A DNA stretch of 64,000 bases from CAVREM01 sp963728825. GTDB lineage: Bacteria; Acidobacteriota; Vicinamibacteria; Vicinamibacterales; CAVVIG01. Where the stretch lies: the NCBI GenBank assembly GCA_963728825.1, contig CAVSLA010000004.1, positions 1,612,001-1,676,000 of the forward strand, in the 5' to 3' direction. The notes beneath the pieces were generated by a model, which searched no databases, was not told where the DNA came from, and worked only from the letters and a program-made list of their open reading frames with translations. Positions 42,637-51,725 of the stretch are shown piece after piece. Numbering within the stretch: the stretch's first letter is position 1; each line of letters begins with the position of its first letter. Position numbers and translations under genes: made by a program.

Positions 42637-44455
42637 GCGCCGCCTCGTTCTCTTCCTCGCGGCCGCCCTCCTGGCGTCCGGGTGCGCGGCCTCTGCCGCG
42701 CTCAGCCGCGGACGCGAAGCTGAACGCCGCCAGGAGTACGACGCGGCCGTCGCCGAGTACGCACAAGCCGTCCGCCTGAAACCCAATGATGCCGACGCCC
42801 GGCACGCCTTGGAGCGCGCCAAGTTGCGGGCGGCGACGGATCACTTCCAGCGCGGCCGCCGCCTCGATGCAGTCGGCAAGTACGACCAGGCGCTCGTCGA
42901 ATACGAAGCGGCAGCCGAACTGAACCCCACCAGCCGGGAAGTCGACGAAGCGGTTCGCGAGACCCGCAACCGCCTGCGCGCGAAAATTGCTGTCGCGCGC
43001 GACGGCCGGACCGAACTCCAGACGCTCATCGAACGCACCCGCGATCTTCCGGCGCCGGGCACAGAGCTGCCCGCCGACGTCAAGATGCCGGAGTCGCTGT
43101 TCTTCAGCGGCGCCAGCAGCCGCGTCGTATTCCTGGCGATTGCCAAGATCGCCGGCGTCAGCGTCGGCTTCGACCCGGCGTTTCGCGACACGCCGGTCAC
43201 GCTCGACCTGCGAAACGCGTCGCTGCGGGACGCGCTGAGCGCTGTCGGCGAGCAGACCCGCACCTTTTATCGCGTCACCGGACAGCGGACGCTTCTCATC
43301 ATTCCCGACACGCCAACCAAGCGGCGGGAGTACGAAGAGGAAGTGGTCCGCGTCTTCTACTTGAGCAACGCCGACTTGAAGGAGACGATGGACCTGCTGC
43401 GCATGGTCCTCGACGCCCGTCGAATCTCGCCGGTCACCGGCACCAATGCGTTGACGCTCAAAGACACGCAGGAACGGATCGATGCCGCCTCACGGCTGCT
43501 GGCCGCGATCGACAAGGCGAGGCCGGAAGTTATCATCGATGTCGAGCTGCTCGAGGTCGATCGAACGCGGTTGAAGGAGTACGGTCTGCAGCTCGCTTCA
43601 CCGGGGTCGCCGGGGATAGACGGCGCGATCGGACTCGCGACCGAATCCACCACGCCGCCCACCATCACGCTCCAGACCCTTCGAAACCTGACCCAGGCGG
43701 ATGTGCTGCTCGCCAACCTTCCGAACCTCTACTACCGTTTGCTGAAGACCGACACGAACACGCGGACGCTCGCCAATCCCCAGCTGCGCACGCTCGAGGG
43801 CGTCACCGCCCGCGCCAGATTCGGCGAGCAGGTGCCAATCCCGACAACGACGTTCGTGCCGATCGCCGGTGGCGGCCTGCCGATTCAGCCGACGACCAGC
43901 TTCGATTACCGGAACATCGGCGTGAACATCGACATCACGCCGAGGACGCATCACGATGATGAGGTCACGCTCGCTCTGACCCTGGCGGTGCAGAGCATCT
44001 CCGGGACGGGATTCGGCGGCCTGCCGACGTTCGGCAACCGCGAGATCAACACGCAGATCCGGCTGCGGGATGGCGAGACGAATATGCTCGCCGGGCTCAT
44101 TCGCGACGACGAGCGGCGAGTGGTCGACGGCATCCCCGGTTTGAGCGACATTCCCATGATCGGCCGGCTGTTCGCCCACACTCGCACTGAGACACAGCAA
44201 ACCGACATCATCCTGACGCTGACGCCGCACATCATCCGCGTGCTCGACGTCAGCGAAGAAGATTTGCGTGCGTTTCGCGTCGGTCGCGACTCGGCATCGC
44301 CACTCGGTGGTGACTTACCGCCGGCAATCGATCTGCCGCTGCCAGCTCCGCCGCCTGCGACACCGCCGCCGGCAGCACCGACTCCGGCACCGGTACCCGC
44401 CCCAGCGCCGTCCGGTCTCCCGGGTGGAGCGACCATCCCGCCGCCTGGTCTTTAG
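42620..44455 (+). CDS. Secretin-family lipoprotein with N-terminal TPR (GspD-like)
   Basis: Second secretin of the window, about 611 residues from ATG 42620. Lipobox LFLAAALLASGC (Cys about residue 22), then TPR units (about 35-110, RQEYDAAVAEYAQAVRLKPNDADA). A secretin short domain comes next (FFSGASSRVVFLAIAKIAGVSV, TLDLRNASLRDAL), then N-domains. The secretin core has VDIELLEV-type VIIDVELLEVDR and GETNMLAGLIRDDERRVVDGIPGLSDIPMIGRLFA. The C-terminus is Pro-rich. It belongs to a type II/IV-like secretion or pilus-like system, but no inner-membrane partners are adjacent. Confidence 0.85.
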   Translation: MPFGAERRLVLFLAAALLASGCAASAALSRGREAERRQEYDAAVAEYAQAVRLKPNDADARHALERAKLRAATDHFQRGRRLDAVGKYDQALVEYEAAAELNPTSREVDEAVRETRNRLRAKIAVARDGRTELQTLIERTRDLPAPGTELPADVKMPESLFFSGASSRVVFLAIAKIAGVSVGFDPAFRDTPVTLDLRNASLRDALSAVGEQTRTFYRVTGQRTLLIIPDTPTKRREYEEEVVRVFYLSNADLKETMDLLRMVLDARRISPVTGTNALTLKDTQERIDAASRLLAAIDKARPEVIIDVELLEVDRTRLKEYGLQLASPGSPGIDGAIGLATESTTPPTITLQTLRNLTQADVLLANLPNLYYRLLKTDTNTRTLANPQLRTLEGVTARARFGEQVPIPTTTFVPIAGGGLPIQPTTSFDYRNIGVNIDITPRTHHDDEVTLALTLAVQSISGTGFGGLPTFGNREINTQIRLRDGETNMLAGLIRDDERRVVDGIPGLSDIPMIGRLFAHTRTETQQTDIILTLTPHIIRVLDVSEEDLRAFRVGRDSASPLGGDLPPAIDLPLPAPPPATPPPAAPTPAPVPAPAPSGLPGGATIPPPGL

Positions 44456-44472
44456 CCGAATCTCCCACACCT

Positions 44473-44493
44473 GGCAGACGTCAACGGTCTGCC
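44473..44493. repeat. REP-like palindrome (variant), secretin-murA junction
   Basis: Stem GGCAGAC / GTCTGCC with a seven-base loop, followed by CTACG, which includes the end of murA. It is a looser copy of the stem-plus-CTAC unit seen at 788-847 and 55386-55406. It lies between convergent genes, so it may also terminate transcription. Confidence 0.5.
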
Positions 44494-45751
44494 CTACGCA
44501 AGCTTCGATACGTTGGCGCCAAGACCCTGCAGCCGTTCGACGAGCTGTGCATACCCGCGTTCAACGGTTTCGAGTGGCGTCAGCCTGCTCTGCCCGTCCG
44601 CCGCGAGCGCGGCGGCAATCAAGCGCCATCCCCGACCGCAAATCGCGGCTGTCGAGCGGTCGACCGCGCAGCCGGCGCGGTCCGGTCACGATAATCCGGT
44701 GCGGATCGCACAAAAACAGGTCGGCGCTCATCGCGCTCATCTGCTCCAGGGCGAACAGCCGGAGCTCGTAAAGCCAGTCGTGCACCAGAGTCCGGCCATC
44801 GGCCTGGGTCGCGAGGACCGTCACGAGGCTGATCAGATCGCTCGGGAAACCCGGCCAGAGGCCGGTCGTGATCCGGCCGGCGGCCTTCGGCTTCGAGCGG
44901 CCGATGCGAAAGAGGTCGCCGTCCATGGCGCATTCCACTGAGAGCCGCTTCAGCACCGCGCCGACCACTTCCATGTCTTCGCCACGCGCACCGCGCACGT
45001 CAATCTCGCCGCCGGTGATCGCGGCAACGACCGCCCAGCTGCCGGCTTCGATGTAGTCGCCCCACAAACGATGCTCGGCGCCGTGCAGCTTCATCCCGCC
45101 TTCGACCCGAATCGTGGTCGACCCGATGCCGGTTATCCCGGCACCGAGCTTCCGCAGAAACTCGCACAGCTCGACCACGTGAGGTTCGCAGGCCGCGTGG
45201 CGGATTTCAGAGATGCCGGGCGCAGCGGCAGCGGCCAGCAGGGCCGTCTCTGTCCCGGTGACCGATGCTTCGTAGAGATAGATCGACGTCGGCTGCAAGC
45301 CGTCGCGGGCTTCCAGGTGATGCCCGGAGCCGGCGACGACCCGAGCGCCCATCGACATGAGGGCGTCGATGTGCGTTCCGATCGTCCGGCGGGCAGGAAA
45401 GTCACCGCCAGGCGGCGCGAGGCGAGCGGACCTCTGCCGCGCGAGCAATGGACCCAGCAGCAGCACGGAGCCGCGAAGCCGGCCGACCAGCGCCGGATCG
45501 GGCTCGTCTTTGGTGATCGACGGACAACGCACTTTCAGCGTCGTGCTGCCGATCCCTTCCACTTCCGCCCCGAGGTCGAGCAGCAGACGCGCCATCACTT
45601 CGACGTCGCCGATTCTGGGCACGTTGTGCAAGACGCACTCGTCCGTGGTCAGCAGGCAGGCGGCCAGCAGCGGCAACGCGGCGTTCTTGTTCCCTTCTAC
45701 TTCGACCGTGCCCGAGAGACGCTTGCCGCCTTCAATCAGCAGTGTCGACAT
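44494..45751 (-). CDS. murA: UDP-N-acetylglucosamine 1-carboxyvinyltransferase, Asp-type MurA (frameshift near 3' end)
   Basis: First committed step of peptidoglycan synthesis. Lys22 in NKNAALP and the RGSVLLLGPLLAR segment are present. The active-site loop reads PPGGDFPARRTIGTH, with Asp117 replacing the Cys that fosfomycin attacks. After SRDLRSGMAL the frame breaks at about 44620 (one extra base). The corrected tail is IAAALAADGQSRLTPLETV then ERGYAQLVERLQGLGANVSKLA, ending at 44494. ATG 45751 overlaps the murB end by 20 bases. It is the last gene of the nagZ-to-murA operon. Confidence 0.93.
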
Positions 45752-46685
45752 CGAACTCCCCGAGATAGACGATTTCTTCCCTGAGCTCCACACCAAACTT
45801 CTGGCGGACCGCGCGTCGGCACCGCTCGATGAGCAGCCGGATGCTGGCGGCGGTGGCAATCCCTTCGTTCACGATGAAGTTGCCATGGGTCGCCGACACG
45901 CGGGCACCTCCCTGATCCACGCCTTTCAGGCCGGCGCGATCGATCAGCGCGCCGGCGGACCACGGGATTCCGTCCGGCACGGAATCGAGTCCCGGCTGGG
46001 GATTCTGAAAGACGCAGCCCGCGCTCGGTGTGTCGAGCGGCTGCGTGCGCTTCCGGTAGGCCAGCGATTCACGCGCGGTGCGCCGCAGCGTCACCGCGTC
46101 ACCGGACGACACGCGGAACGTCGCCGACAGCAGCACTTCCCCGCTGTCCTGCAGGCGGCTGCGATCGTAGCCGAAGCGCATCTCCGACGCGGAGTACTCG
46201 ATCGGCGTGCCATCACGAGTCGCCACACGGACCGCGGTGACGAGATCGCCAATCAGCCGCCCGCCAAAGTGGGCGTTGCCGAAAATCGCCCCGCCGACGG
46301 TCCCGGGGGTGCCGGCCCACGCTTCCAGCCCCGCCGCACCGTGCATGATGGTCCATCGGACGAGCCCATTGATCGTGACCGCCGCGTCGGCCTCGAGACG
46401 GGATGCATCCAGGAGCACGATCGATCCGCCGCGCGGTCGAATCACCAGCCCGCGAACGCCCGCGTCAGAGACGAGGACGTTCGATCCGCCGCCGAGCATC
46501 GTCACTCGAACGCCCGACGCATGGGCAATCTGCAGCGCCCGGAGGATCTCGTCGCTCGATCGCGTCTCGAGAAAATATTCGGCCGGTCCGCCCACTCGAA
46601 ACGTCGTGAACGGACCGAGGGGGACGCCACGTGCCGCGCGATCGCCGAACGCGGCGGCGAGCTCCGTCAACAGGTCGACGGTCAC
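45732..46685 (-). CDS. murB: UDP-N-acetylenolpyruvoylglucosamine reductase
   Basis: FAD/NADPH enzyme reducing the MurA product to UDP-MurNAc. FAD site: TTFRVGGPAEYFLETRS, MLGGGSNVLVSDAGVRGLVI and GTPGTVGGAIFGNAHFGG. The proton-donor region reads TPSAGCVFQNP, with Cys where many MurB proteins have Ser. Product is 317 residues. GTG 46685 overlaps the pxpC stop as GTGA. It lies directly upstream of murA in one operon. Confidence 0.94.
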   Translation of the reverse strand: MTVDLLTELAAAFGDRAARGVPLGPFTTFRVGGPAEYFLETRSSDEILRALQIAHASGVRVTMLGGGSNVLVSDAGVRGLVIRPRGGSIVLLDASRLEADAAVTINGLVRWTIMHGAAGLEAWAGTPGTVGGAIFGNAHFGGRLIGDLVTAVRVATRDGTPIEYSASEMRFGYDRSRLQDSGEVLLSATFRVSSGDAVTLRRTARESLAYRKRTQPLDTPSAGCVFQNPQPGLDSVPDGIPWSAGALIDRAGLKGVDQGGARVSATHGNFIVNEGIATAASIRLLIERCRRAVRQKFGVELREEIVYLGEFDVDTAD

Positions 46686-47626
46686 GTCGTGTTCCGCTCG
46701 ACCGTCATCAATGCACGTTCACGGGAGATCAGTGCGGCCATGGCCGCCTGAAGGCCGCAGACCTCGAAACGGATCCGATCGCCGGGCGCCAGCTGACCGG
46801 CGAGTCCGATATCGGCCGAGATCACGGTGGCCAGATTGGCGTAGCCGCCCGTCGTCTGCCGATCGGCCATCAGCATCACCGGCTGACCCGATGCCGGAAC
46901 CTGGAGCACACCGAGCGGCGTGGCATCGGAGATGATGTCCGCCGATCCTGAATGCGCCAGCGACTGGCCCAGCAGCCGAAACCCCATCCGATCGGATTGG
47001 TTCCCCACGACGTATTCGTCGGACTGCAACACGTCAATCGCCTCGTCTGAAAAGCGCTCGCGTTGTGGACCAGGCATGACGCGGATGCGTGTCTCGCGGC
47101 CCGGTGCCGGCAGGACCGGGGCGATTCCTCGTCCGGCGGCGGGCGGGGCATCCGTCGGCGCGCCGAGCGGAAGGCTGTCGCCCGCAACCAGCGCGCGGCC
47201 GGCAAGTCCTCCCATCCGGCTGGTCAGATGCGTCGCTCGGCTGCCAAGCACCGGTGGTACGTCCACGCCGCCGGCGATCGCCAGGTAGGCGCGTGCCCCC
47301 GCGCCGCGCACGCCGACCTTCAACCGCGATCCTGCGGAAACCGTGAACGCGGTGTTCACGAGTTGCCGGCGTCCGTCTATCTCGATCGCGAACTCCGCGC
47401 CGGCCAGCGCCACCAGACGCTCATCGGCAAACTCGATCTCGGGACCCACGAGCGTGACTTCCAGTGTCGCCGCCGTCGGGGCATTGCCGACGAGCGCATT
47501 GGCGAGTCGATGCGACCATGGATCCATCGGACCAGCCGGTGGGACGCCGCGCGCCTGCATTCCCCAGCGGCCGCGGTCCTGGATCGTGGTCAAGAGACCC
47601 GGCCGGATGACTTGCAGCGTCGACAT
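46682..47626 (-). CDS. pxpC: 5-oxoprolinase subunit C (KipA/biotin-dependent carboxyltransferase-like)
   Basis: With PxpB and PxpA it hydrolyses 5-oxoproline (pyroglutamate) to glutamate using ATP. The family start is LQVIRPGLLTTIQDRGRWGMQARGVPPAGPMD. RAYLAIAGGVDVPPVLGSRATH, VGNQSDRMGFRLLG and SDATPLGVLQVPASGQPVMLMADRQTTGGY follow, all KipA hallmarks. pxpA is not in the window. Its place between mpl/pxpB and murB in a peptidoglycan operon is unusual. Confidence 0.9.
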   Translation of the reverse strand: MSTLQVIRPGLLTTIQDRGRWGMQARGVPPAGPMDPWSHRLANALVGNAPTAATLEVTLVGPEIEFADERLVALAGAEFAIEIDGRRQLVNTAFTVSAGSRLKVGVRGAGARAYLAIAGGVDVPPVLGSRATHLTSRMGGLAGRALVAGDSLPLGAPTDAPPAAGRGIAPVLPAPGRETRIRVMPGPQRERFSDEAIDVLQSDEYVVGNQSDRMGFRLLGQSLAHSGSADIISDATPLGVLQVPASGQPVMLMADRQTTGGYANLATVISADIGLAGQLAPGDRIRFEVCGLQAAMAALISRERALMTVERNTT

Positions 47627-47627
47627 C

Positions 47628-48299
47628 TCACGGCACCGGGTAGAACTCGACAGCGTCGCCGGGTTTCAGGAGGAACGCATCGGATCTCGAGAGATCGAAC
47701 AGCTGGACCGCGGTCCGGCCTATCAACTGCCAGCCGCCCGGCGTCTCGGTCGGATAGATGCCGGTCTGCGGGCCCGCAATCCCTACCGAGCCCGCTGGCA
47801 CGCGCAGGCGCGGGGTCGCCCGGCGTGGCGCCGCTATGGCGGGATCGACCGTGCCCATGTAGGGAAATCCCGGGACGAACCCCATCATGAATACGCGGTA
47901 CACACGTTTCGCATGTCTGGCGATGACCTCGGTTTCCGACAGGCGGGCAAACGCGGCCACCTCGCCGAGGTCCGGCCCTTCGTCGCCACCGTAATGGACC
48001 GGAATCCGGACCGGCGCGCCATCGGTCCTCAGTGCCGCTCGATCGCCGGTCTCCGGAACAGCCGCGGCGCTGGACAAGAGATCGCTGAGCGCCGCAAAGT
48101 TGGTTCGCAGTGGGTCGAAATAGACCGCCACCGATCGGAAGGTCGGCACCACGTCTTTGACGCCGGATAAATGCGCCGATTCGACGTCGTGCGCGACGCG
48201 GAGCGCCCGGCGGTTGATCCGCTCGTCGATTCGTTCGGCGAATTCGACGATCACGACCGAGTCCCCGGCCGCCACCAGTCGGAAGGTCATCTCGCTCAC
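47628..48299 (-). CDS. pxpB: 5-oxoprolinase subunit B (KipI/allophanate hydrolase subunit 1-like)
   Basis: Partner of PxpC. N-terminal FRLVAAGDSVVIVEFAERIDERINRRA, central VRIPVHYGGDEGPDLGEVA, then FMMGFVPGFPYMGTVDP and RVPAGSVGIAGPQTGIYPTETPGGWQLIGRT, the KipI signatures. GTG 48299 overlaps the mpl stop (GTGA); ATG 48290 is an alternative. About 223 residues. It ends one base before pxpC starts. Confidence 0.9.
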   Translation of the reverse strand: MSEMTFRLVAAGDSVVIVEFAERIDERINRRALRVAHDVESAHLSGVKDVVPTFRSVAVYFDPLRTNFAALSDLLSSAAAVPETGDRAALRTDGAPVRIPVHYGGDEGPDLGEVAAFARLSETEVIARHAKRVYRVFMMGFVPGFPYMGTVDPAIAAPRRATPRLRVPAGSVGIAGPQTGIYPTETPGGWQLIGRTAVQLFDLSRSDAFLLKPGDAVEFYPVP

Positions 48300-49699
48300 G
48301 CGAGGGCCTTCAGCAGCTTCTTGTGAATGCCGCCAAAGCCGCCGTTCGACATCATCACGACCAGGTCGCCGGGCCGGCGCTCGCGCACGATGATGCCGAC
48401 GATATCGTCGATCGATGCGGCCTCGCGAGCGGATTGACCGCGTCCCGCGAGATCCCGGACGAGCTCCCCGACTGATAGTCGCTCGTGCTCCGGCAGCGTC
48501 GAACGGAACACCGGCGCCAGGATCACTTCGTCGGCCGCGGCGAACGCCTGAGCGAAGTCGTTCTGGAAGACCCGTCGGCACGACGAAGCGGAGCGCGGCT
48601 CGAAGACCGCCCAGATGCGAGCGCCGGGCTGCGACGCTCGCAAGCCAGCGAGCGTTTCGGCGACCGCCGTCGGGTGATGCGCAAAGTCGTCGTAGACCGT
48701 CACGCCGTCCGAGGTCCCGACCACTTCCAACCGCCGTTTGACGCCGGCAAACAGCCGCAGTCCCTGGCCAAGTCGCTCGGCGCTGATGCCCACCTCCACG
48801 CCGATCGCGATCGCCGCCAAGGCATTTCGGACATTGTGAGCACCAATCAATGGCACCTCGAACGTGCCGAACGGCGCACCTTGATGTCTCACGTGAAATC
48901 GCGTGATGCCTTCACGGGTCTCGAGGTCGTGCGCCTGCCAGTCAGACTCGGGAATCGTGCCAAAGGTCGCCACGCGGGATCGGGCGGAACTCTTGAGGGC
49001 CAGCGCGGCCGGGCTATCGGCCCCCAGCAACAGCAAGCCGCGCGCCGGGACGAGGTTGACGAGGCGTCTGAAAGCCAGCGTCACCGCGTCGATGTCGGGA
49101 TAGATGTCCGCATGATCGAATTCGACATTGCCGATCACGGCGATGTCCGGCAGGTACTTGAGAAACTTTGCCGTCTTGTCGAAGAACGCGCTGTCGTACT
49201 CATCGCCTTCGATGACGAACTCACGGCCCTGACCCATGCGATAGCTCGAGCCCTCGAGGCCGAAGTTGCGCGCGACGCCTCCGACCAGCACCGTCGGATC
49301 CACGCCGCCGTGCGTCAGCACCCAGCCGGTCAGAGACGTCGTGGTCGTCTTGCCATGGGTGCCCGCGATCACGATGGAATGCGCACGCCACAGGAAGTGC
49401 TCCCGGATCGCCTCGGGCAGCGAGCAGTACCGGATCTTCCGGTTCAGAACCTCCTCGAGCTCCGGGTTGCCTCGTGAGATCGCATTGCCGACGACCACGA
49501 GGTTCAAATCGGAGGTGATGTGCTCCGGGCTGTAACCGGCGAAGGCGGTGACCTGCTCAGCGGCGAGAAAATCACTCATCGGCGGATACATGTCCTGGTC
49601 GGACCCTCGAACGTCGAAGCCCCTCTGCTTCATCATCGCCGCCAGCGTGGCCATGGCGGTCCCGCACACGCCGATGAAGTGCACCCGCCCCTTAGACAA
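48296..49699 (-). CDS. mpl: UDP-N-acetylmuramate:L-alanyl-gamma-D-glutamyl-meso-diaminopimelate ligase
   Basis: Re-attaches recycled murein tripeptide to UDP-MurNAc. The Mur-ligase N-terminus RVHFIGVCGTAMATLAAMMKQRGFDVRGSD has the Mpl-type CGTAMA rather than the MurC GIGGIGM pattern. P-loop GTHGKTTTTSLTGWVL; FVIEGDEYDSAFFDKTAKFLKY is Mpl-specific; VYDDFAHHPTAVAETL and AVFEPRSASSCRRVFQNDF follow. 467 residues. It overlaps ldcA by eight bases upstream and pxpB by four downstream. Confidence 0.93.
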   Translation of the reverse strand: MSKGRVHFIGVCGTAMATLAAMMKQRGFDVRGSDQDMYPPMSDFLAAEQVTAFAGYSPEHITSDLNLVVVGNAISRGNPELEEVLNRKIRYCSLPEAIREHFLWRAHSIVIAGTHGKTTTTSLTGWVLTHGGVDPTVLVGGVARNFGLEGSSYRMGQGREFVIEGDEYDSAFFDKTAKFLKYLPDIAVIGNVEFDHADIYPDIDAVTLAFRRLVNLVPARGLLLLGADSPAALALKSSARSRVATFGTIPESDWQAHDLETREGITRFHVRHQGAPFGTFEVPLIGAHNVRNALAAIAIGVEVGISAERLGQGLRLFAGVKRRLEVVGTSDGVTVYDDFAHHPTAVAETLAGLRASQPGARIWAVFEPRSASSCRRVFQNDFAQAFAAADEVILAPVFRSTLPEHERLSVGELVRDLAGRGQSAREAASIDDIVGIIVRERRPGDLVVMMSNGGFGGIHKKLLKALA

Positions 49700-50615
49700 C
49701 TGCGGCTTCCTCGATGATCAGACGCGGCTGCGGTCCGGCAATGACGCGTGCGGCGACGCCGAAGGGCAGCGTGAAGGTCGGTCCGACCGTGTGTCCCGAT
49801 GGAAAACCGAACAGGACGGGACCAGGAAAGTCGGCAAACACGTCGGTGATCACGGCGCGTGCCGTCGCCTCGCCCGACGCCTCGTCACACCGGGGGAGCT
49901 CGCCGACCACGATGCCGCTCGCACCTTTCAGCAACCCGGCCTGCTTCAGTTGAGTGATCATCCGATCGAGACGATAGGGACGCTCGCTGATCTCCTCGAT
50001 GAAGAGCACGTAGCCTGGAGGTGGAGCGAAAGCATAAGGAGTGCCCAACGACCCGACCAGCTGGGTCAACGTTCCCCCCAGAAGTGTGCCGCGCGCCTCT
50101 CCCTTCGTGAGCGCTTCGAGTCCCGGCGGCGCCAGCTCCCCCATCGGCTCGGCACGGCACAGCGCGCGCTCGAAGGAATCGCGATCGTAGCCGTCTTCTC
50201 CCCTGGCCAGCCGCCCTTCCAGCATCGGGCCGTGGAACGCGACGATCCCGCAGGTGAGGGTCAGAAACGTCAACACCGCGGTGAGATCGCTGTAGCCGAT
50301 GAACGGCTTGGCCGAGACCCTCAGCGCATGTGCGTCGAGCAAAGGCAGGATCTGCGGCGAGCCGTAGCCGCCGCGCACCGCGATGACGCCGGCAATCGAT
50401 GGATCATCCCACGCCGCCTGAAACGCGGCGGCCCGCGCCTCCGGCGTACCCGCCACGTAGCCGCGGCGCGCAAACACTGTGTCGTCGTAGACCGGGACGA
50501 AGCCCAGACGCCTGAGTTCGTCAAGACCCCGTTCGAACTCGGCGCGATCGAACGGGCTCGCGGGAGCCACGACGGCAAGGCGACCGCCTGGCGCGAGCGC
50601 GCGTGGTTTCCGCAT
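49692..50615 (-). CDS. ldcA: LD-carboxypeptidase (S66 family, LdcA-like)
   Basis: Removes the terminal D-Ala from recycled murein tetrapeptide, producing the tripeptide used by Mpl. LAVVAPASPFDRAEFERGLDELRRLGF start, then AVRGGYGSPQILPLLD and FIGYSDLTAVLTFL with the catalytic Ser, LLGGTLTQLVGSLGTPYAF, and FGFPSGHTVGPTFTLPFG near the end. 307 residues. The start shares one base with the nagZ stop. Confidence 0.9.
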   Translation of the reverse strand: MRKPRALAPGGRLAVVAPASPFDRAEFERGLDELRRLGFVPVYDDTVFARRGYVAGTPEARAAAFQAAWDDPSIAGVIAVRGGYGSPQILPLLDAHALRVSAKPFIGYSDLTAVLTFLTLTCGIVAFHGPMLEGRLARGEDGYDRDSFERALCRAEPMGELAPPGLEALTKGEARGTLLGGTLTQLVGSLGTPYAFAPPPGYVLFIEEISERPYRLDRMITQLKQAGLLKGASGIVVGELPRCDEASGEATARAVITDVFADFPGPVLFGFPSGHTVGPTFTLPFGVAARVIAGPQPRLIIEEAAVV

Positions 50616-51700
50616 CAGACGAATCGCGCCATCTGGTCGGCGATCGCTCTATGCTCGTCCCGGCCCAGCGCCTGCCGTAATGTCTTTGCGGCGCGCGGTT
50701 TCGCGACCGCCGCAGCGAGAAAGCGCTCCTTGGCCCGCTGCTGACGTTTCAGGGCATCGTCGATACGCGAAATCGGAATCCGCTCCTCCTCGACGGCGTG
50801 GACGAGCGCTTCGAGAGCGGCTGCCTGGGCGTCGTGGTTGGCGCCGCAGATGAGAACGCCGTCGCAACCGGCGGCCACCGCGCGCACGGCCGCATCCGCC
50901 ACGTCGTACCGGCCGGCAATCGCCTTCATTTCCAGGTCATCGCTCAGGATGACCCCTTGATAACCAAGCTCGTCCCTCAGCAGGCCCACGATCTTCTTCG
51001 ACAATGTCGCCGGCACCTGGTCATCCAACGACGGCACGAACACATGCGCCGTCATGATCGTGGCGACTTCGGCCTCGACCGCCGCCCGGAACGGGATGAA
51101 CTCCACCTGACGGAGCCGCTCCGGCGGATGCTCCACCAGCGGCAGCTCCAGGTGGGAATCGACACTCGTGTCGCCGTGACCCGGAAAGTGCTTGCCGCAG
51201 GCGGCGATCCCTTCCTGCTGGAGCACCCGGATGATGGCGCTCCCCAGACGCGCAACTTCTTCGGCCTTCTCGGCCAGCGCGCGGTCGCCGATCACCGGGT
51301 TCTTCGGGTTCGTGTGCACGTCGAGCACCGGCGCGTAGTCGAGGGTGATGCCGACCGCCTTGAGCTCGAAGGCCAGTGCGCGCGCAAACCGTTCGGCGAG
51401 CGAGGCGTCGCCGCTCCGGCCGAGCGCCGCCATCGGCGGCCACTCGGTGAACGGCGCCTTCAGCCGCGCCACACGACCGCCTTCTTGATCGATGCTGACC
51501 CAGGCCGGCAGGTCGGGAACCAGCCGGGCCGCCTCGTAGGTCAGCTCCGCCACCTGTTCGGGTTCTTCGATGTTGCGCGCAAACAGGATGACGCCGCCGA
51601 GGCTGAATTCCCGCGCCAGCGAGCGGAGCTCGGTGGGCACGGCGCCGCCATTGAAACCGGCAATCAACAGCTGGCCGATCTGCCGGCGCAGGGGGGACAT
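50615..51700 (-). CDS. nagZ: Beta-N-acetylhexosaminidase NagZ (GH3)
   Basis: Cleaves GlcNAc from anhydromuropeptides in the cytoplasm. GH3 motifs are present: WVSIDQEGGRVARLKAPFTEWP, KHFPGHGDTSVDSHLELPLV (catalytic His-Asp dyad of NagZ), LRQVEFIPFRAA, TAHVFVP and VILSDDLEMKAI with the nucleophile Asp. 361 residues, no signal peptide, consistent with a cytoplasmic recycling enzyme. First gene of the seven-gene minus-strand operon. It diverges from the GHMP kinase with only about 25 bp between starts. Confidence 0.93.
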   Translation of the reverse strand: MSPLRRQIGQLLIAGFNGGAVPTELRSLAREFSLGGVILFARNIEEPEQVAELTYEAARLVPDLPAWVSIDQEGGRVARLKAPFTEWPPMAALGRSGDASLAERFARALAFELKAVGITLDYAPVLDVHTNPKNPVIGDRALAEKAEEVARLGSAIIRVLQQEGIAACGKHFPGHGDTSVDSHLELPLVEHPPERLRQVEFIPFRAAVEAEVATIMTAHVFVPSLDDQVPATLSKKIVGLLRDELGYQGVILSDDLEMKAIAGRYDVADAAVRAVAAGCDGVLICGANHDAQAAALEALVHAVEEERIPISRIDDALKRQQRAKERFLAAAVAKPRAAKTLRQALGRDEHRAIADQMARFV

Positions 51701-51725
51701 AGTCGGTCAAATTATAATTCGTGGC

